Assembly: GCF_004343075.1 (NCBI RefSeq)
Contig: NZ_SLXP01000006.1
Coordinates: 169,823-233,822 of the forward strand
Direction of reading: 5' to 3'
DNA from: Rhodovulum marinum
Lineage (GTDB): Bacteria; Pseudomonadota; Alphaproteobacteria; Rhodobacterales; Rhodobacteraceae
DNA length: 64,000 nucleotides
Below, piece by piece: positions 1 to 9,313 of this stretch (position 1 is the stretch's first letter; the number at the start of each line of letters is the position of its first letter). The notes beneath the pieces are model-generated. The model worked only from the letters and a program-made list of their open reading frames with translations, searched no databases and was not told the DNA's origin. The position numbers were made by a program, and so were the translations under genes.

Positions 1-151
1 CCAGGTCCACGCTGACTGTCGACCCGCAGAGAGGCGAGCGTTTGCGCGCGCTGGCCATTGGCGTGTCGAGCCGTTCGAGATGCGGAATATCGGCCGCCAG
101 CGCCAGGATGCGCTGGGAATACAGCTTGATCAGGTCGGTCTCGGCGGTCAT
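1..151 (-). CDS. iron-sulfur cluster scaffold protein, NifU N-terminal type (N-terminal fragment)
   Basis: Only the first 50 residues lie inside the window; the gene continues past position 1. The ATG at 151-149 opens a frame with an N-terminal helix (TDLIKLYSQRILALAADIPH) followed by a SPLCGSTVSVDL segment. That segment fits the first conserved cysteine region of NifU/IscU-like scaffold proteins, which assemble Fe-S clusters and pass them to apoproteins. In Rhodobacteraceae a NifU-like protein divergently placed from hisI is a familiar arrangement, which supports the call. The start is divergent from hisI with about 70 bp between them, enough for two promoters. The remaining conserved cysteines cannot be checked here. 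Confidence 0.72.
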   Translation of the reverse strand, partial: MTAETDLIKLYSQRILALAADIPHLERLDTPMASARKRSPLCGSTVSVDL

Positions 152-220
152 GGCGTTCCCTTCAGCCCGCGTCTGGCATAGATAACGCGGACGCATCCGA
201 TTTTCAAAGGAGTTCGGCCC

Positions 221-580
221 ATGTCCTTCGATCCGGCAAGCCTGACCTATAACGACGCCGGGCTGATTCCCGCGATTGCCCAGGACAGGGACGGCACGGT
301 GCTGATGCTGGCCTGGATGAACGCCGAAAGCGTGACGCGCACGCTGCAGACCGGGCGCGTCACCTACTGGTCGCGGTCCCGGGCGGCGTTCTGGGTCAAG
401 GGCGAGTCCAGCGGCCATGTGCAGCGCCTGGTCGAGATGCGCGTCGATTGCGACCGCGATTGCCTGTTGGTGATCGTGGAGCAGACAGGCCCGGCCTGCC
501 ACACCAACCGGCGCAGTTGCTTCTACACCGCGATCCGTGACGGCGCCGAGGTTGAGATCATGGCGCCCGAGCCGGACTGA
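221..580 (+). CDS. hisI: phosphoribosyl-AMP cyclohydrolase
   Basis: Third step of histidine biosynthesis in the cytoplasm: opens the adenine ring of phosphoribosyl-AMP to give ProFAR. The 119-aa length is normal for the stand-alone enzyme with no fused HisE pyrophosphohydrolase domain. Visible motifs: MLAWMNAES near residue 30, TYWSRSR near 48, the Asp-Cys-Asp-x-Asp metal motif (D76, C77, D78, D80) and the C93/C100 pair. C77, C93 and C100 match the zinc ligands of the family and the aspartates the magnesium site. The gene is monocistronic here, separated from other his genes. Its last 23 bases overlap the end of the convergent gluQ gene. Confidence 0.96.
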   Translation: MSFDPASLTYNDAGLIPAIAQDRDGTVLMLAWMNAESVTRTLQTGRVTYWSRSRAAFWVKGESSGHVQRLVEMRVDCDRDCLLVIVEQTGPACHTNRRSCFYTAIRDGAEVEIMAPEPD

Positions 581-1433
581 GGCCGACAAGCGCGCGAATA
601 TCCGCGGGCGTGGCCCCCTCTTCGCGATAGCGCGCGATGGCGCGGGCGTCGTCGCGTTTGGCAAGCCGCTTGCCGGTGTCGTCGGTGATCAGGCGGTGAT
701 GGTGGTAGGTGGGTGAGGAAAGACCAAGAAGATCCTGCAAAATAATGTTAATCGGCGTGACTTCGAACAGATCCTCACCGCGGACCACCTCGGTGATGCG
801 CTGGAACGCGTCATCCACCACGACAGCGATGTGATAGGATGTGCCGATGTCGCGCCGGGCCAGCACGACGTCGCCCACCTCGTGGATCAGCGCCGCTTCG
901 GACAGGTGGTGGCGGCCTTCATGGGCGGGGCCGGTTTCGGTGAACGCGGGCAGGGCATCCAGCCGTGCAAGCGCCCGGGCCATGTCCAACCGGATCGCAT
1001 CTTCCGGCCCGGCCTCGGCCATGGGCCGACCACGGCAGGTGCCCGGATAGACCAGCCCATCCGGTCCCAGAACCGGTGCCCCGGCTTGCGGCGCCGACAA
1101 CGCCGCGCGAATGTCGGACCGCCGACAGCGGCAGGGATAGACCAGCCCCATTTCCGCCAAACGGTCGAGAGCCGCGCCATAGGCCGGCAGGCGCGTGGAT
1201 TGACGCAGCACGGGCCGTGACCAGTCGAGCCCCAGCCAGGCCAGGTCGTCCAGGATCATGGCCTCCCATTCTGGCTTGCAACGGGCGGTGTCGATATCCT
1301 CGATCCGCAGCAGCATCTCGCCCCCCACGGCCCGCGCCCGCTCGAACGCGGTCAGCGCCGAGAAGGCGTGGCCCAGGTGCAGCGGCCCCGTGGGCGAGGG
1401 GGCGAAACGCGTGCGCGCACGCGGCTCAGCCAT
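558..1433 (-). CDS. gluQ: tRNA glutamyl-Q(34) synthetase GluQ-RS
   Basis: A truncated paralogue of glutamyl-tRNA synthetase that attaches glutamate to queuosine at position 34 of tRNA-Asp. The start at 1433 gives 291 aa beginning [22 protein letters not shown]; a longer in-frame extension to 1511 lies inside trmFO and is unlikely. The class I signature HLGH is at the N-terminus and a KMSKS-like KRLAKRDD near the C-terminus. A zinc motif, CRC with a downstream YPGTC, sits around residues 110-150. The anticodon-binding domain of true GluRS is absent, as expected for this family. ATG overlaps the trmFO stop by 8 nt (ATGGCTGA), so the two tRNA-modification genes are probably translationally coupled. 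Confidence 0.93.
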   Translation of the reverse strand: MAEPRARTRFAPSPTGPLHLGHAFSALTAFERARAVGGEMLLRIEDIDTARCKPEWEAMILDDLAWLGLDWSRPVLRQSTRLPAYGAALDRLAEMGLVYPCRCRRSDIRAALSAPQAGAPVLGPDGLVYPGTCRGRPMAEAGPEDAIRLDMARALARLDALPAFTETGPAHEGRHHLSEAALIHEVGDVVLARRDIGTSYHIAVVVDDAFQRITEVVRGEDLFEVTPINIILQDLLGLSSPTYHHHRLITDDTGKRLAKRDDARAIARYREEGATPADIRALVGLSPARAP

Positions 1434-2769
1434 GGCCAAGCCAGACGCTCCAATCGGTCTTGGCGCGGTCGGTATAGGCCTTGTAGCGGTCGCGGCGTCC
1501 GCGCCGACCACCGCGCAGGCCCTCGACCGGGGGAAACAGGCCGAAATTGACGTTCATTGGCTGAAAGGTCTTGGCCTCGGCACCGCCCGTGATGTGGCTG
1601 ACCAGGGCACCTGTCGCCGTGGTCGCCGGCACAGGGGGTAAGGTGCGGCCCTGCATCTCGGCCGCGGCGAGGCGCCCGGCCAGCAAGCCCATCGCCGCGG
1701 ATTCCACGTACCCTTCCACCCCGGTGATCTGGCCCGCGAACCGGATATTCGGGCGCGACCTTAACCGAAGCTGGTCGTCCAGCAGGGTCGGCGCGTTCAG
1801 GAAGGTGTTGCGGTGGATCCCGCCAAGGCGTGCAAACCGCGCCTGTTCCAGGCCGGGTATCATACGAAAAACATCAACTTGCGCGCCATACTTCATCTTG
1901 GTCTGGAAGCCGACGATATTGTACAGCGTTCCCAGCGCGTTGTCGCGGCGCAGTTGCACCACGGCGTGGGGCTTGACCTCGGGGGCGTGCGGGTTGGTCA
2001 GTCCGACCGGTTTCATCGGCCCGTGGCGCAGCGTTTCGCGGCCGCGTTCCGCCATCACCTCAATCGGCAGGCAGCCATCGAAATAGCCGGCCGTCTCACC
2101 CTCGTGAAAGGTGGTCTTGTCGGCGGCCAGCAGCGCGTCGATGAACGCGTCGTAGGTGGCGCGGTCCATCGGACAGTTCAGATAGGCGGTGCGCTCCTCC
2201 TCGGTTTCGCCCTTGTCATAGCGCGACTGGAACCAGGCCTTGGTCAGGTCCACGCTGTCGGCATAGACGATGGGCGCGATGGCATCGAAAAAGGCCAGGG
2301 CATCGGTGCCGGTCTCGGCGGCGATCGCCCGGCCAAGCGCGTCCGAGGTCAGCGGCCCGGTCGCGATGATCCAGCGGCCTTCGGTGGGAAGTGACGTGAT
2401 TTCAGTTCGTTCTAACGCGATCTTCGGATGGGAAAGCAGCCGGTCCGTCACCGCCCGGGCGAACGCATCTCGGTCGACAGCCAAGGCGCCGCCCGCCGGC
2501 AGGCGGTGAGCATCGGCCATTTCCATGACCAGCCCGCAGGCCGCACGCATTTCCCAATGCAGCAAGCCGACCGCGTTCTGTTCGTCATCGTCGGAACGGA
2601 ACGAGTTCGAGCAGACCATCTCGGCCAGCTGATCGGTTTGATGGGCAAAGGTGCCGGTTGCCGGCCGCATTTCGTGGATGACCACGTCGATCCCGGCGCT
2701 AGCGGCCTGCCAGGCGGCCTCGGCCCCGGCCATGCCGCCGCCGACGATGTCAAGGATGTTGTCCGTCAT
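1426..2769 (-). CDS. trmFO: FAD/folate-dependent tRNA (uracil-5-)-methyltransferase TrmFO
   Basis: Forms ribothymidine at position 54 of tRNA, using methylenetetrahydrofolate as the one-carbon donor and FADH2/NAD(P)H as reductant. The 447-aa protein opens with the FAD-binding [11 protein letters not shown] motif. It carries a CSNSFRSDD segment near residue 54, the [10 protein letters not shown] block around residue 290, [16 protein letters not shown] near 345 and [10 protein letters not shown] near the C-terminus, all family hallmarks. TrmFO replaces SAM-dependent TrmA in Firmicutes and in many alphaproteobacteria, consistent with the host assignment. It is the upstream gene of a two-gene unit with gluQ. 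The start codon at 2769 faces no other ORF. Confidence 0.96.
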   Translation of the reverse strand: MTDNILDIVGGGMAGAEAAWQAASAGIDVVIHEMRPATGTFAHQTDQLAEMVCSNSFRSDDDEQNAVGLLHWEMRAACGLVMEMADAHRLPAGGALAVDRDAFARAVTDRLLSHPKIALERTEITSLPTEGRWIIATGPLTSDALGRAIAAETGTDALAFFDAIAPIVYADSVDLTKAWFQSRYDKGETEEERTAYLNCPMDRATYDAFIDALLAADKTTFHEGETAGYFDGCLPIEVMAERGRETLRHGPMKPVGLTNPHAPEVKPHAVVQLRRDNALGTLYNIVGFQTKMKYGAQVDVFRMIPGLEQARFARLGGIHRNTFLNAPTLLDDQLRLRSRPNIRFAGQITGVEGYVESAAMGLLAGRLAAAEMQGRTLPPVPATTATGALVSHITGGAEAKTFQPMNVNFGLFPPVEGLRGGRRGRRDRYKAYTDRAKTDWSVWLGHG

Positions 2770-2810
2770 GGCCCCGATCTAGCGGGCGCGGCGGGCAAAG
2801 GAAAGGGTGC

Positions 2811-3356
2811 TCAGGCGGACTTTCGCAATGCCGCGGGGGCGTATGAGATCACGGTTTCGCTGGCCTGGATCTCGGCCAGCGCAGCGCGCGTCGCCGCCAG
2901 TTCCAGCCGGGTCCGCGACAGTTCATCGTCGCGGTCGGCCTGGGTCCCCATCCCGTCGCGCGACAGGGGGCATTCCGAGATCCGGGCGGTCAGCGCGATC
3001 AGGCTGAGCGCGCCGACCATCGCGATCTCGACCCATAAAGTCTGGTGCGCGATGGGGGCGGCAAACAGGCCGGCATGGGACACCAGCGCGGAAACGACCG
3101 TGTAAAGGCCAAGGATCAATGCCGCGGGCCGGACGATCCGCCCCACGAAAAGCGCCACACCGGTCAGCCAGACGACGGTGATCGTCGCCCAGGAGGCGAC
3201 CGTCGCCGTGTCGGTTCGCGGCACGAAGTCAATCCCGTCGGGAACGACGATCACGCCCGTTGCGTGGGCGATGAAATACGAGGCGACCAACATGCGTGCC
3301 GCGGCCAGCGCGCGGCACGAGGTCGCCTGCACAAGGGGTGGTTTGCCAGGCAGCAT
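2811..3356 (-). CDS. small integral membrane protein, unknown function
   Basis: A protein of 181 aa with about four hydrophobic segments (roughly residues 15-40, 50-70, 75-100 and 108-125) and a charged, probably helical C-terminal tail rich in Arg, Leu and Ala (residues 140-170). I do not recognise the family. The start at 3356 has an AAGGG about 11 nt upstream; an in-frame ATG at 3374 would add six residues but has no ribosome-binding site I can see. The frame remains open far upstream, but that portion overlaps the end of gyrA and is a shadow. It lies between gyrA and trmFO on the same strand, 41 bp from trmFO. Confidence 0.62.
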   Translation of the reverse strand: MLPGKPPLVQATSCRALAAARMLVASYFIAHATGVIVVPDGIDFVPRTDTATVASWATITVVWLTGVALFVGRIVRPAALILGLYTVVSALVSHAGLFAAPIAHQTLWVEIAMVGALSLIALTARISECPLSRDGMGTQADRDDELSRTRLELAATRAALAEIQASETVISYAPAALRKSA

Positions 3357-3525
3357 GGCAGCAATCCCTTCCATGGCAGTCGAGATGTTCGCTCGGAGTC
3401 GAACTAGGCAGAGAATTCCGGCTTCTTCTTGACAGAATCCTGACGCCGCATCGCAACATGCGTCGAAAACCGCGCGATGGCGTGAATTTCTGGTGCCGTG
3501 GTAAAGGAAGTCTTTCGCGCGGGCG

Positions 3526-6297
3526 TTACTCGCCCGACGGTTCGCCCGCGCCCTGTGCCTCGTCCTCGCCCTGATCGGCGATCCAGGCGACCGAGACCAC
3601 TTCCTCGCCCTTCGCGGTGTTGAACACCCGCACCCCGCCCGCGCTGCGCGAGCGGAACGAGATATCCTCGACCGGGCAGCGGATCGACTGGCCGGTCGAG
3701 GTGACCAGCATGATCTGGTCGTCGATCTCGACCGGGAAACACGCCACCAGTGGCCCGCCCCGCAGGCCCTTGTCGATCGCCTGCACACCCTGGCCGCCAC
3801 GCCCGCGCACCGGATAATCGTGGCTGGACGACAATTTGCCAGTGCCGCGAGTGGTGATCGTCAGGATCAGGTCCTCAGCCGCCGACATCTCGGCATAGCG
3901 CTCGGGCGACAGCTGGCCGCCGGCAATCGCCTCGTCCTCGTCGTCGGGCTCTTCCTCGTCGGTCAGCCCGGCCATCAGGCGCCTTTGTTTCAGATAGGCG
4001 GTGCGTTCCTCGGAACTGGCCTCGAAATGGCGGATCACCGACATCGACACCACGCGGTCGCCCTCGGCTAGGCGGATGCCGCGCACGCCCACGGAACTGC
4101 GGCTGTTGAACACGCGTACATCGGTGGTGGGGAAACGGATCGCCCGGCCAAGCGCCGTCACCAGCATCACGTCCTCGTCCTCGGAACAGATGCGTGCGTT
4201 GATCAGCCTTGTATCCGCGTTTTCGTCCTCGAATTTCATCGCGATCTTGCCGTTGCGCATCACGTTGGTGAAATCCGACAACCGGTTGCGCCGCACGCTG
4301 CCCGCAGACGTGGCGAACACGATCTGCAATTCGTCCCAATCCTTTTCGGGGCGGTCCACGGGCATGATCGCAGCGATCGAGACGCCGGTCGCAATGGGCA
4401 GGATGTTGACGATGGCCTTGCCCTTCGAGGTGCGCCCCCCCTGCGGCAGGCGCCAGCATTTCAGCTTGTAGACCATCCCGTCGGTCGTAAAGAACAGCAA
4501 GGGCGTGTGGGTGTTGGCCACGAACAGCGTGGTGACCACGTCCTCTTCCTTGGTTTGCATCCCCGACAGGCCCTTGCCGCCGCGCCGCTGGGCGCGGAAT
4601 TCGACCAGGGGCGTGCGCTTGATATAGCCGGACTGGGTGATCGTCACGACCATGTCCTCGCGCTCGATCAGGTCCTCGTCCTCCATGTCGCCGGACCAGT
4701 CGGCGATCTCGGTACGGCGGGGCACGGCGAACTGGTCGCGGACCTCTTTCAGCTCGTTCGCGATGATCTCCATGATCCGGTCGCGCGACCGAAGAATATC
4801 GAGGTAATCCTTGATCTTGGCGGCCAGGTCTTCAAGTTCGTCGGTAACTTCCTTTACGCCCAGCTGGGTCAGGCGTTGCAGGCGCAGATCGAGGATTGCA
4901 CGGGCCTGCGTTTCGGACAGGTTATAGGTGCCGTCCTCGTTCATCTTGTGGGTCGGGTCGTCGATCAGGCGGATGTAATCGGCGATGTCGGCGGCGGGCC
5001 AGCGCCGGCCCATCAGTTTTTCCCGTGCCTCGGCGGCATCGGCAGAGGCGCGGATGGTGGCGACCACCTCGTCCACGTTCGACACGGCCACGGCCAGACC
5101 GCACAGGATATGGCTGCGTTCGCGCGCCTTGCGCAGTTCGAACGCCGTGCGACGCGCGACAACCTCCTCACGGAAGTCTATGAAAGCGGTAAGGAATTTC
5201 CGCAGCGTCAGGGTTTCCGGCCGACCGCCATTCAGCGCCAGCATGTTGCACCCGAACGAGGTCTGCATCGGCGTAAAGCGGAACAACTGGTTCAGCACGA
5301 CATCGGGTGTGGCGTCGCGTTTCAGTTCCACCACCACGCGCACGCCGACGCGGTCGGATTCGTCCTGGACGTGAGCGATGCCTTCGATCCGCTTGTCTCG
5401 CGCGGCCTCGGCGATCTTTTCGATCATCGTGGCCTTGTTCACCTGGTAAGGGATCTCGTCGATGACGATGGCATACCGATCCTTGCGGATTTCCTCGATC
5501 CGGGTCTTTGCGCGGATGATGACCGAACCGCGCCCTTCCAGATAGGCCTTGCGCGCGCCGGACCGGCCCAGGATCAGCCCGCCCGTCGGGAAATCGGGGG
5601 CGGGGATGTATTCCATCAGCTGTTCGACGGAAAGGTCCGGGTCTTCGATCAGCGCCAGCGTGGCGTCGACGACTTCGCCCAGGTTGTGGGGCGGGATGTT
5701 TGTGGCCATGCCGACCGCGATGCCGCCCGCACCGTTGACCAGCATGTTCGGGAATCGCGCGGGCAGGACGGTGGGTTCCAGGTCCTTGCCGTCGTAATTG
5801 TCCTGAAAATCAACGGTATCCTTGTCGATATCGGCCAGAAGTGCGGCGGCGGGCTTGTCCATGCGCACTTCGGTATAGCGCATGGCGGCGGGGTTATCGC
5901 CGTCCATCGAGCCGAAATTCCCCTGACCGTCCAGCAAGGGCAGGGACATCGAGAAATCCTGCGCCATGCGCACCAGGGCGTCGTAGATCGCGGAATCGCC
6001 GTGCGGGTGGTATTTCCCCATCACGTCGCCTACCGGGCGGGCGGATTTCCGATAGGGCTTGTCGTGGGTATTGCCGGTTTCGTGCATCGCGTAGAGGATG
6101 CGACGGTGCACGGGTTTCAGCCCGTCGCGCAGATCGGGGATCGCGCGCGAGACGATGACGCTCATCGCGTAATCGAGATAGGAGGTCTGCATCTCCTGCT
6201 CGATGGCGATGGTCGGCCCGTCATAGGCGGGCCGCTCGGGCGCGCCGCTGGGGCCATTTTCGTCTTTGTTCTCAGGGGGTTCCGGCGTTTCGCTCAC
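3526..6297 (-). CDS. gyrA: DNA gyrase subunit A
   Basis: Breakage-reunion subunit of gyrase, which with GyrB introduces negative supercoils. Counted from a GTG at 6297 (923 aa), the catalytic tyrosine is Tyr141 in [10 protein letters not shown]. The quinolone region reads [10 protein letters not shown] with Ser102 and Asp106 (E. coli Ser83/Asp87), the susceptible wild-type pattern. The C-terminal wrapping domain has the GyrA box QRRGGKG, which separates it from ParC. A strongly acidic insert ([11 protein letters not shown]) lies in the C-terminal domain. An upstream TTG at 6327 would add ten residues; the GTG start gives an N-terminus closer to relatives I know. Transcribed away from usg across a 190-bp spacer. 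Confidence 0.97.
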   Translation of the reverse strand: MSETPEPPENKDENGPSGAPERPAYDGPTIAIEQEMQTSYLDYAMSVIVSRAIPDLRDGLKPVHRRILYAMHETGNTHDKPYRKSARPVGDVMGKYHPHGDSAIYDALVRMAQDFSMSLPLLDGQGNFGSMDGDNPAAMRYTEVRMDKPAAALLADIDKDTVDFQDNYDGKDLEPTVLPARFPNMLVNGAGGIAVGMATNIPPHNLGEVVDATLALIEDPDLSVEQLMEYIPAPDFPTGGLILGRSGARKAYLEGRGSVIIRAKTRIEEIRKDRYAIVIDEIPYQVNKATMIEKIAEAARDKRIEGIAHVQDESDRVGVRVVVELKRDATPDVVLNQLFRFTPMQTSFGCNMLALNGGRPETLTLRKFLTAFIDFREEVVARRTAFELRKARERSHILCGLAVAVSNVDEVVATIRASADAAEAREKLMGRRWPAADIADYIRLIDDPTHKMNEDGTYNLSETQARAILDLRLQRLTQLGVKEVTDELEDLAAKIKDYLDILRSRDRIMEIIANELKEVRDQFAVPRRTEIADWSGDMEDEDLIEREDMVVTITQSGYIKRTPLVEFRAQRRGGKGLSGMQTKEEDVVTTLFVANTHTPLLFFTTDGMVYKLKCWRLPQGGRTSKGKAIVNILPIATGVSIAAIMPVDRPEKDWDELQIVFATSAGSVRRNRLSDFTNVMRNGKIAMKFEDENADTRLINARICSEDEDVMLVTALGRAIRFPTTDVRVFNSRSSVGVRGIRLAEGDRVVSMSVIRHFEASSEERTAYLKQRRLMAGLTDEEEPDDEDEAIAGGQLSPERYAEMSAAEDLILTITTRGTGKLSSSHDYPVRGRGGQGVQAIDKGLRGGPLVACFPVEIDDQIMLVTSTGQSIRCPVEDISFRSRSAGGVRVFNTAKGEEVVSVAWIADQGEDEAQGAGEPSGE

Positions 6298-6491
6298 GTT
6301 GATGCCCGGCCTTTCGCGCCTGCTCAATATCTAGTTGGCGTCAGTCTATCAGAACCTTCATGTGGGGTGCAATGGCCCAGGCGCCAACACGTTGGCAGCC
6401 CCCACACCAGAGTGCCAACATACTGTTTTCATTGAAAATCAACCGCGGTTTGGCATCATCGAGTCGTTAACGCGACCAGGAGGTTCCAACC

Positions 6492-6761
6492 GTGCACCAG
6501 TCCGAGACGGAATTGATGCTGAAGGGCTATGGCCTGACGACGGCCGAATTCTTTTACCGGATGCCCGATTACCAGAGCGTTCTGAACAGTTTCATCTGGC
6601 AGGACTACGACATCGCGCCCGATCATCCGCGGCTATTCAAGTTCATCGAGTTCTGGCAGGAGCAGATCGAGGGGCCGCTGCACTCGGTGCGGTTCACCCA
6701 TCGCAAGATGATCTCGCCCGGGGAATGGCGCAACGTGGTGGGCGAGTTCACCCTGCACTGA
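6492..6761 (+). CDS. usg: Usg family protein
   Basis: An 89-aa protein with the compact Usg signature: LKGYGLTTAEFFYRMPD near the N-terminus, then WQDYDIAPDHP and a C-terminal EGPLHSVR...GEWR...GEF block. The family is widespread in alphaproteobacteria and has no established biochemical role; database names that call it a semialdehyde dehydrogenase come from old gene-neighbourhood annotation and are not supported by its size. The start is GTG at 6492, fixed by a strong AGGAGGTT ribosome-binding site at 6478-6485. It is divergent from gyrA and appears monocistronic. Confidence 0.88.
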   Translation: MHQSETELMLKGYGLTTAEFFYRMPDYQSVLNSFIWQDYDIAPDHPRLFKFIEFWQEQIEGPLHSVRFTHRKMISPGEWRNVVGEFTLH

Positions 6762-6774
6762 GACGCCGTTTCGC

Positions 6775-6817
6775 GGCATATGAATCGCATATGAATTCCA
6801 TATGAATTCCATATGAG
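6775..6817. repeat. AT-rich 11-bp tandem repeat
   Basis: Three and a half copies of an 11-bp unit close to CATATGAATTC follow usg. The first copy ends in CG instead of TC; the next two are identical, and the last stops after CATATG. The tract is strikingly AT-rich against the surrounding GC-rich DNA and its unit is about one helical turn. It lies between the convergent usg and dsbB genes. No gene, recognisable terminator or insertion-sequence end is associated with it. Confidence 0.7.
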
Positions 6818-6925
6818 TTTTTGACGGAGTCCAAACCGCGCCCCGCGACGCGATCCGGGGTCAAAACCTATGCCCCCGGGCGGTCAAACGGCCGGGGCGC
6901 GCGCGGGCCGGCGGACCGGGCGCCG

Positions 6926-7408
6926 TCAGCGCCCCGGGTGGCTGTTGGCATAGGCCCACAGCCAAAGCCCGACCAGCGCGGCGGACATCAGCGCGTTGTA
7001 GCTGGCCATCGACAGGCCGAACAGCGTCCACTGCACCTGGTCGCACAGCACGACCGGCTGGACCTGCGTGGGGTCGAGCAGCTGTTCCGGGGTCATCCCG
7101 CGGAACGCCGCCACATCGCCCGAACAGGACGAGGGGCCGGGCCACCATTTCCGCTCGACCCCGGTGTGATAGGCCCCCAGCCCGGCCGAGACCGCCATCG
7201 TGACCAGGCCCGCCACCGGCAGCATCCGCCCGCCGATGGCGATCGCGGCCATGCCGAGGATGGGCGCGACGGCATGCGGCCAGCGCTGCCACAGGCACAG
7301 CTTGCAGGGCGCAAGGCCGACAACATACTGGAACCAGTACCCCGCGAGCAGGATCGCCAGCGAGGCGAAGGCGGCGAGGAAGATCGCCTGGTTCCGGGTC
7401 GGTCTCAC
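6926..7408 (-). CDS. dsbB: disulfide bond formation protein B
   Basis: Inner-membrane quinone reductase that reoxidises periplasmic DsbA. The 160-aa product has four predicted membrane helices. It carries the two redox cysteine pairs of the family: a CxxC (C35, C38) after the first helix, and a more distant pair in the second periplasmic loop (C95, C122). The GTG start at 7408 overlaps the TGA of the upstream YqaA-like gene as GTGA, so translation is probably coupled. A DsbA partner is not adjacent; the FrnE-like DsbA-fold protein at 46152 has no signal peptide and is not the obvious partner. Confidence 0.92.
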   Translation of the reverse strand: MRPTRNQAIFLAAFASLAILLAGYWFQYVVGLAPCKLCLWQRWPHAVAPILGMAAIAIGGRMLPVAGLVTMAVSAGLGAYHTGVERKWWPGPSSCSGDVAAFRGMTPEQLLDPTQVQPVVLCDQVQWTLFGLSMASYNALMSAALVGLWLWAYANSHPGR

Positions 7409-7983
7409 AGGAATTTCACCGCGTAGAAGCCGCCGATCAGCAGGACGACGAACAAGGTGAACAACAACCCGAGATAGCGTTCGATGAAGGCGCGGATCGG
7501 GGCGCCGAGTTTCCACAACAGCGCGGCCAGCACGAAGAACCGGATCCCGCGCGCGATCACGCTGGCCACCATGAACACGCCCAGGTTCAGCCCGGTCGAG
7601 CCCGACAGGATCGTGATGACCTTGTAGGGAAACGGCGTGATCCCGGCGATCAGCACCGCCCAGGCGCCGTAGTCGTTGTAGCGCGCCGAGAAGTCGTCGA
7701 AATAGGCGTCCTTGCCGTAGAATTCCAAAACCGGGCGGCCCAGCGTTTCGAAAAAGCCCCAGCCGATGACATAGCCCATCAGCCCGCCCAAGACCGAGCC
7801 GACCAGCGCCACCCCGGCGATCAGCCAGGCGCGCGAGGGGCGGGCCAGGATCATCGGGATCATCAGCACGTCGGGCGGAATCGGGAAGACCGAGCTTTCG
7901 ATGAAGGCGACCACGAACAGGGCACGCAACGCGTGCGGGCTGTCGGCCAGCGACAGGGTCCAGTCGTACAGGCGGCGAAGCAT
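7405..7983 (-). CDS. YqaA/DedA-type membrane protein (VTT domain)
   Basis: A 192-aa membrane protein of the VTT (formerly SNARE-associated) group, related to DedA and YqaA. It has an N-terminal amphipathic segment, the characteristic ESSVFPIPPDVLMIP re-entrant loop near residue 30, a second GITPFPYKVITILSG re-entrant motif near residue 115, and a C-terminal helix. Family members act in membrane homeostasis; several DedA/VTT proteins have been linked to lipid scrambling. The exact activity of this subgroup is not established. It forms a two-gene unit with dsbB through a GTGA overlap. Confidence 0.85.
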   Translation of the reverse strand: MLRRLYDWTLSLADSPHALRALFVVAFIESSVFPIPPDVLMIPMILARPSRAWLIAGVALVGSVLGGLMGYVIGWGFFETLGRPVLEFYGKDAYFDDFSARYNDYGAWAVLIAGITPFPYKVITILSGSTGLNLGVFMVASVIARGIRFFVLAALLWKLGAPIRAFIERYLGLLFTLFVVLLIGGFYAVKFL

Positions 7984-8141
7984 CGTCGGGCGGCCCCTTG
8001 TTCGGTCCCGGCCCACAAGCCACGGGCCGCGCCCCGCGTCAAGACGCAGGGGCCCTGCGCCGCCGCACCGATTGGTGATGGGGCGGGTGCGTGACGGGTA
8101 TGATTGACCGGCGCGCGGACGCGCGCTAAGGGGGGCGCGTG

Positions 8142-8225
8142 GCCCGAGTGGCGAAATGGTAGACGCAGGGGATTCAAAATCCCCCGCCGCAAGGCGTGTC
8201 GGTTCGAGTCCGACCTCGGGCACCA
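8142..8225 (+). tRNA. tRNA-Leu (anticodon CAA)
   Basis: The 84-nt sequence folds as a type II tRNA. A 7-bp acceptor pairs GCCCGAG (8142-8148) with CTCGGGC (8215-8221). The anticodon stem-loop GGGGA/TCCCC closes the loop TTCAAAA, giving anticodon CAA, which reads UUG. A long variable arm around CCGCAAGG and a GGTTCGAGTCC T-arm follow. The CCA end is encoded (8223-8225). It is flanked by non-coding DNA on both sides, and no integrase or attachment duplication is visible next to it. Confidence 0.96.
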
Positions 8226-8878
8226 GCCATCCCAAGTGACCCTGTGATTCGCTGGCCGGGCGGGGCGGATCGGTTCCGGCCCGGTATGCAATCACCGCTT
8301 TTCCACGCCATTGGTGCGGCCCCAAGCGACGGCGGCGGCCCGCGTTCGCCGAACGGTTAACGTGTGGGCCGGGACGGTGGGGTGGAAACAATCCCGCCGG
8401 TGATCGGGTCGGCAGGCTGCAACGATGGGTCGAACCCGGCGCGGTTTGTTGCCAGCTGCGAAACGGTCGGGGTCCGGGCCGGTTCCGCCATGGCAACGAT
8501 CGCCATCAGCGCCGGTGGCCGGAGGGCGCGAAATGTGGCGGGCACGTCCGGGTCTTGCCGTGATTCCGCCGGATTTTCCTTTGGTGCGCCCGGGGCATCC
8601 CATATCCTGATCGTGCCTTGCTGGGGGCAGGGGCATCGGGTGCGGTCCAATGGGGGTTGGCCGCATGAAAGGCCGGGGCATCGTTCCGCATCGGAACCTG
8701 CGTATTGTGGCAGGCGTCCGGGCGGGTGAAACGCGGTGTTCCGGCCGATTTTCGAAGGGGAACGGGGCTTTCCCGCCGGCGCGGCCCCAGGGCGGCCCAT
8801 AACGTCGCACCGTCTGGACAGCCGGGCAGCCTTGGGGGCAGGCTGGGGCGACGGCCATGGGCCAGCACGGGGACGGCG
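8226..8878. other. long intergenic region without a supported gene
   Basis: About 650 bp between the tRNA and the next gene. Several frames stay open on both strands, but their products are Arg/Pro/Gly-rich, have no recognisable motif, and none has a convincing ribosome-binding site. One small perfect inverted repeat (GTTCCG at 8683-8688, CGGAAC at 8692-8697) is present. I see no tRNA, repeat array or mobile-element end. It could hold a leader or small RNA that I cannot recognise. Confidence 0.5.
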
Positions 8879-9313
8879 ATGAGCGACGAGACGGAGACCT
8901 GGCACCTGATGCCGGTGGCGATCCTGGCGATCCTCTGGAACCTTGCGGGCTGTGCCGATTACGTGATGACGCAATATGGCGCGGCGTCTTACCTGCAGAT
9001 CTTCACCCAGAGCCAGGCCCAGTATTTCAACGCGCTGCCCGCCATGGTGGACGGCGCCTGGGCGACCGCGGTCTGGGGCGGGTTGGCGGGGTCGGTGATG
9101 CTGTTCCTGCGGCTGGGCGCGGCGCCCTGGGTGCTGGGCGTCGCGGCGCTGGCGATGCTGGGCTGCGCGGGCTGGCTGATCGTTTTGGCCACGCCGCCGC
9201 TGATCGCGGTGTCGGGCGCGTTCGGCGTGGCGATGATCGCGGGCGCGGCGGCGATGTCGGTGGTGTTCTACCTGTATGCCCGGCAGATGCGGGTTGCCGG
9301 GGCGTTGAGCTAG
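8879..9313 (+). CDS. four-helix membrane protein, conserved hypothetical
   Basis: A 144-aa integral membrane protein with four evenly spaced helices (about residues 10-28, 60-80, 84-104 and 108-130) and a short loop containing YVMTQYGAASYLQIFTQSQ between the first two. Similar small proteins occur in alphaproteobacteria, sometimes labelled sugar transporters without evidence; I would not assign a substrate. The ATG at 8879 follows a GGGGA about five bases upstream. Its TAG stop is shared back-to-back with the convergent nucleotidyltransferase gene in the tetranucleotide CTAG (9310-9313). Confidence 0.7.
   Translation: MSDETETWHLMPVAILAILWNLAGCADYVMTQYGAASYLQIFTQSQAQYFNALPAMVDGAWATAVWGGLAGSVMLFLRLGAAPWVLGVAALAMLGCAGWLIVLATPPLIAVSGAFGVAMIAGAAAMSVVFYLYARQMRVAGALS

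Noticed and set aside
1434..1511. Longer GluQ-RS starting at 1511
   Set aside because: The extension lies within trmFO coding sequence, and the conserved [14 protein letters not shown] begins just after the ATG at 1433.
4507..6435. Long plus-strand frame opposite gyrA
   Set aside because: Antisense shadow of gyrA without motifs or ribosome-binding site.
8142..8225. tRNA-Leu as an integration site of a genomic island
   Set aside because: No integrase, no repeated tRNA 3' end and no change in gene content on either side.
8292..8858. Open frames on both strands in the gap after tRNA-Leu
   Set aside because: Low-complexity Arg/Pro/Gly products, no start signals, no recognisable domain.
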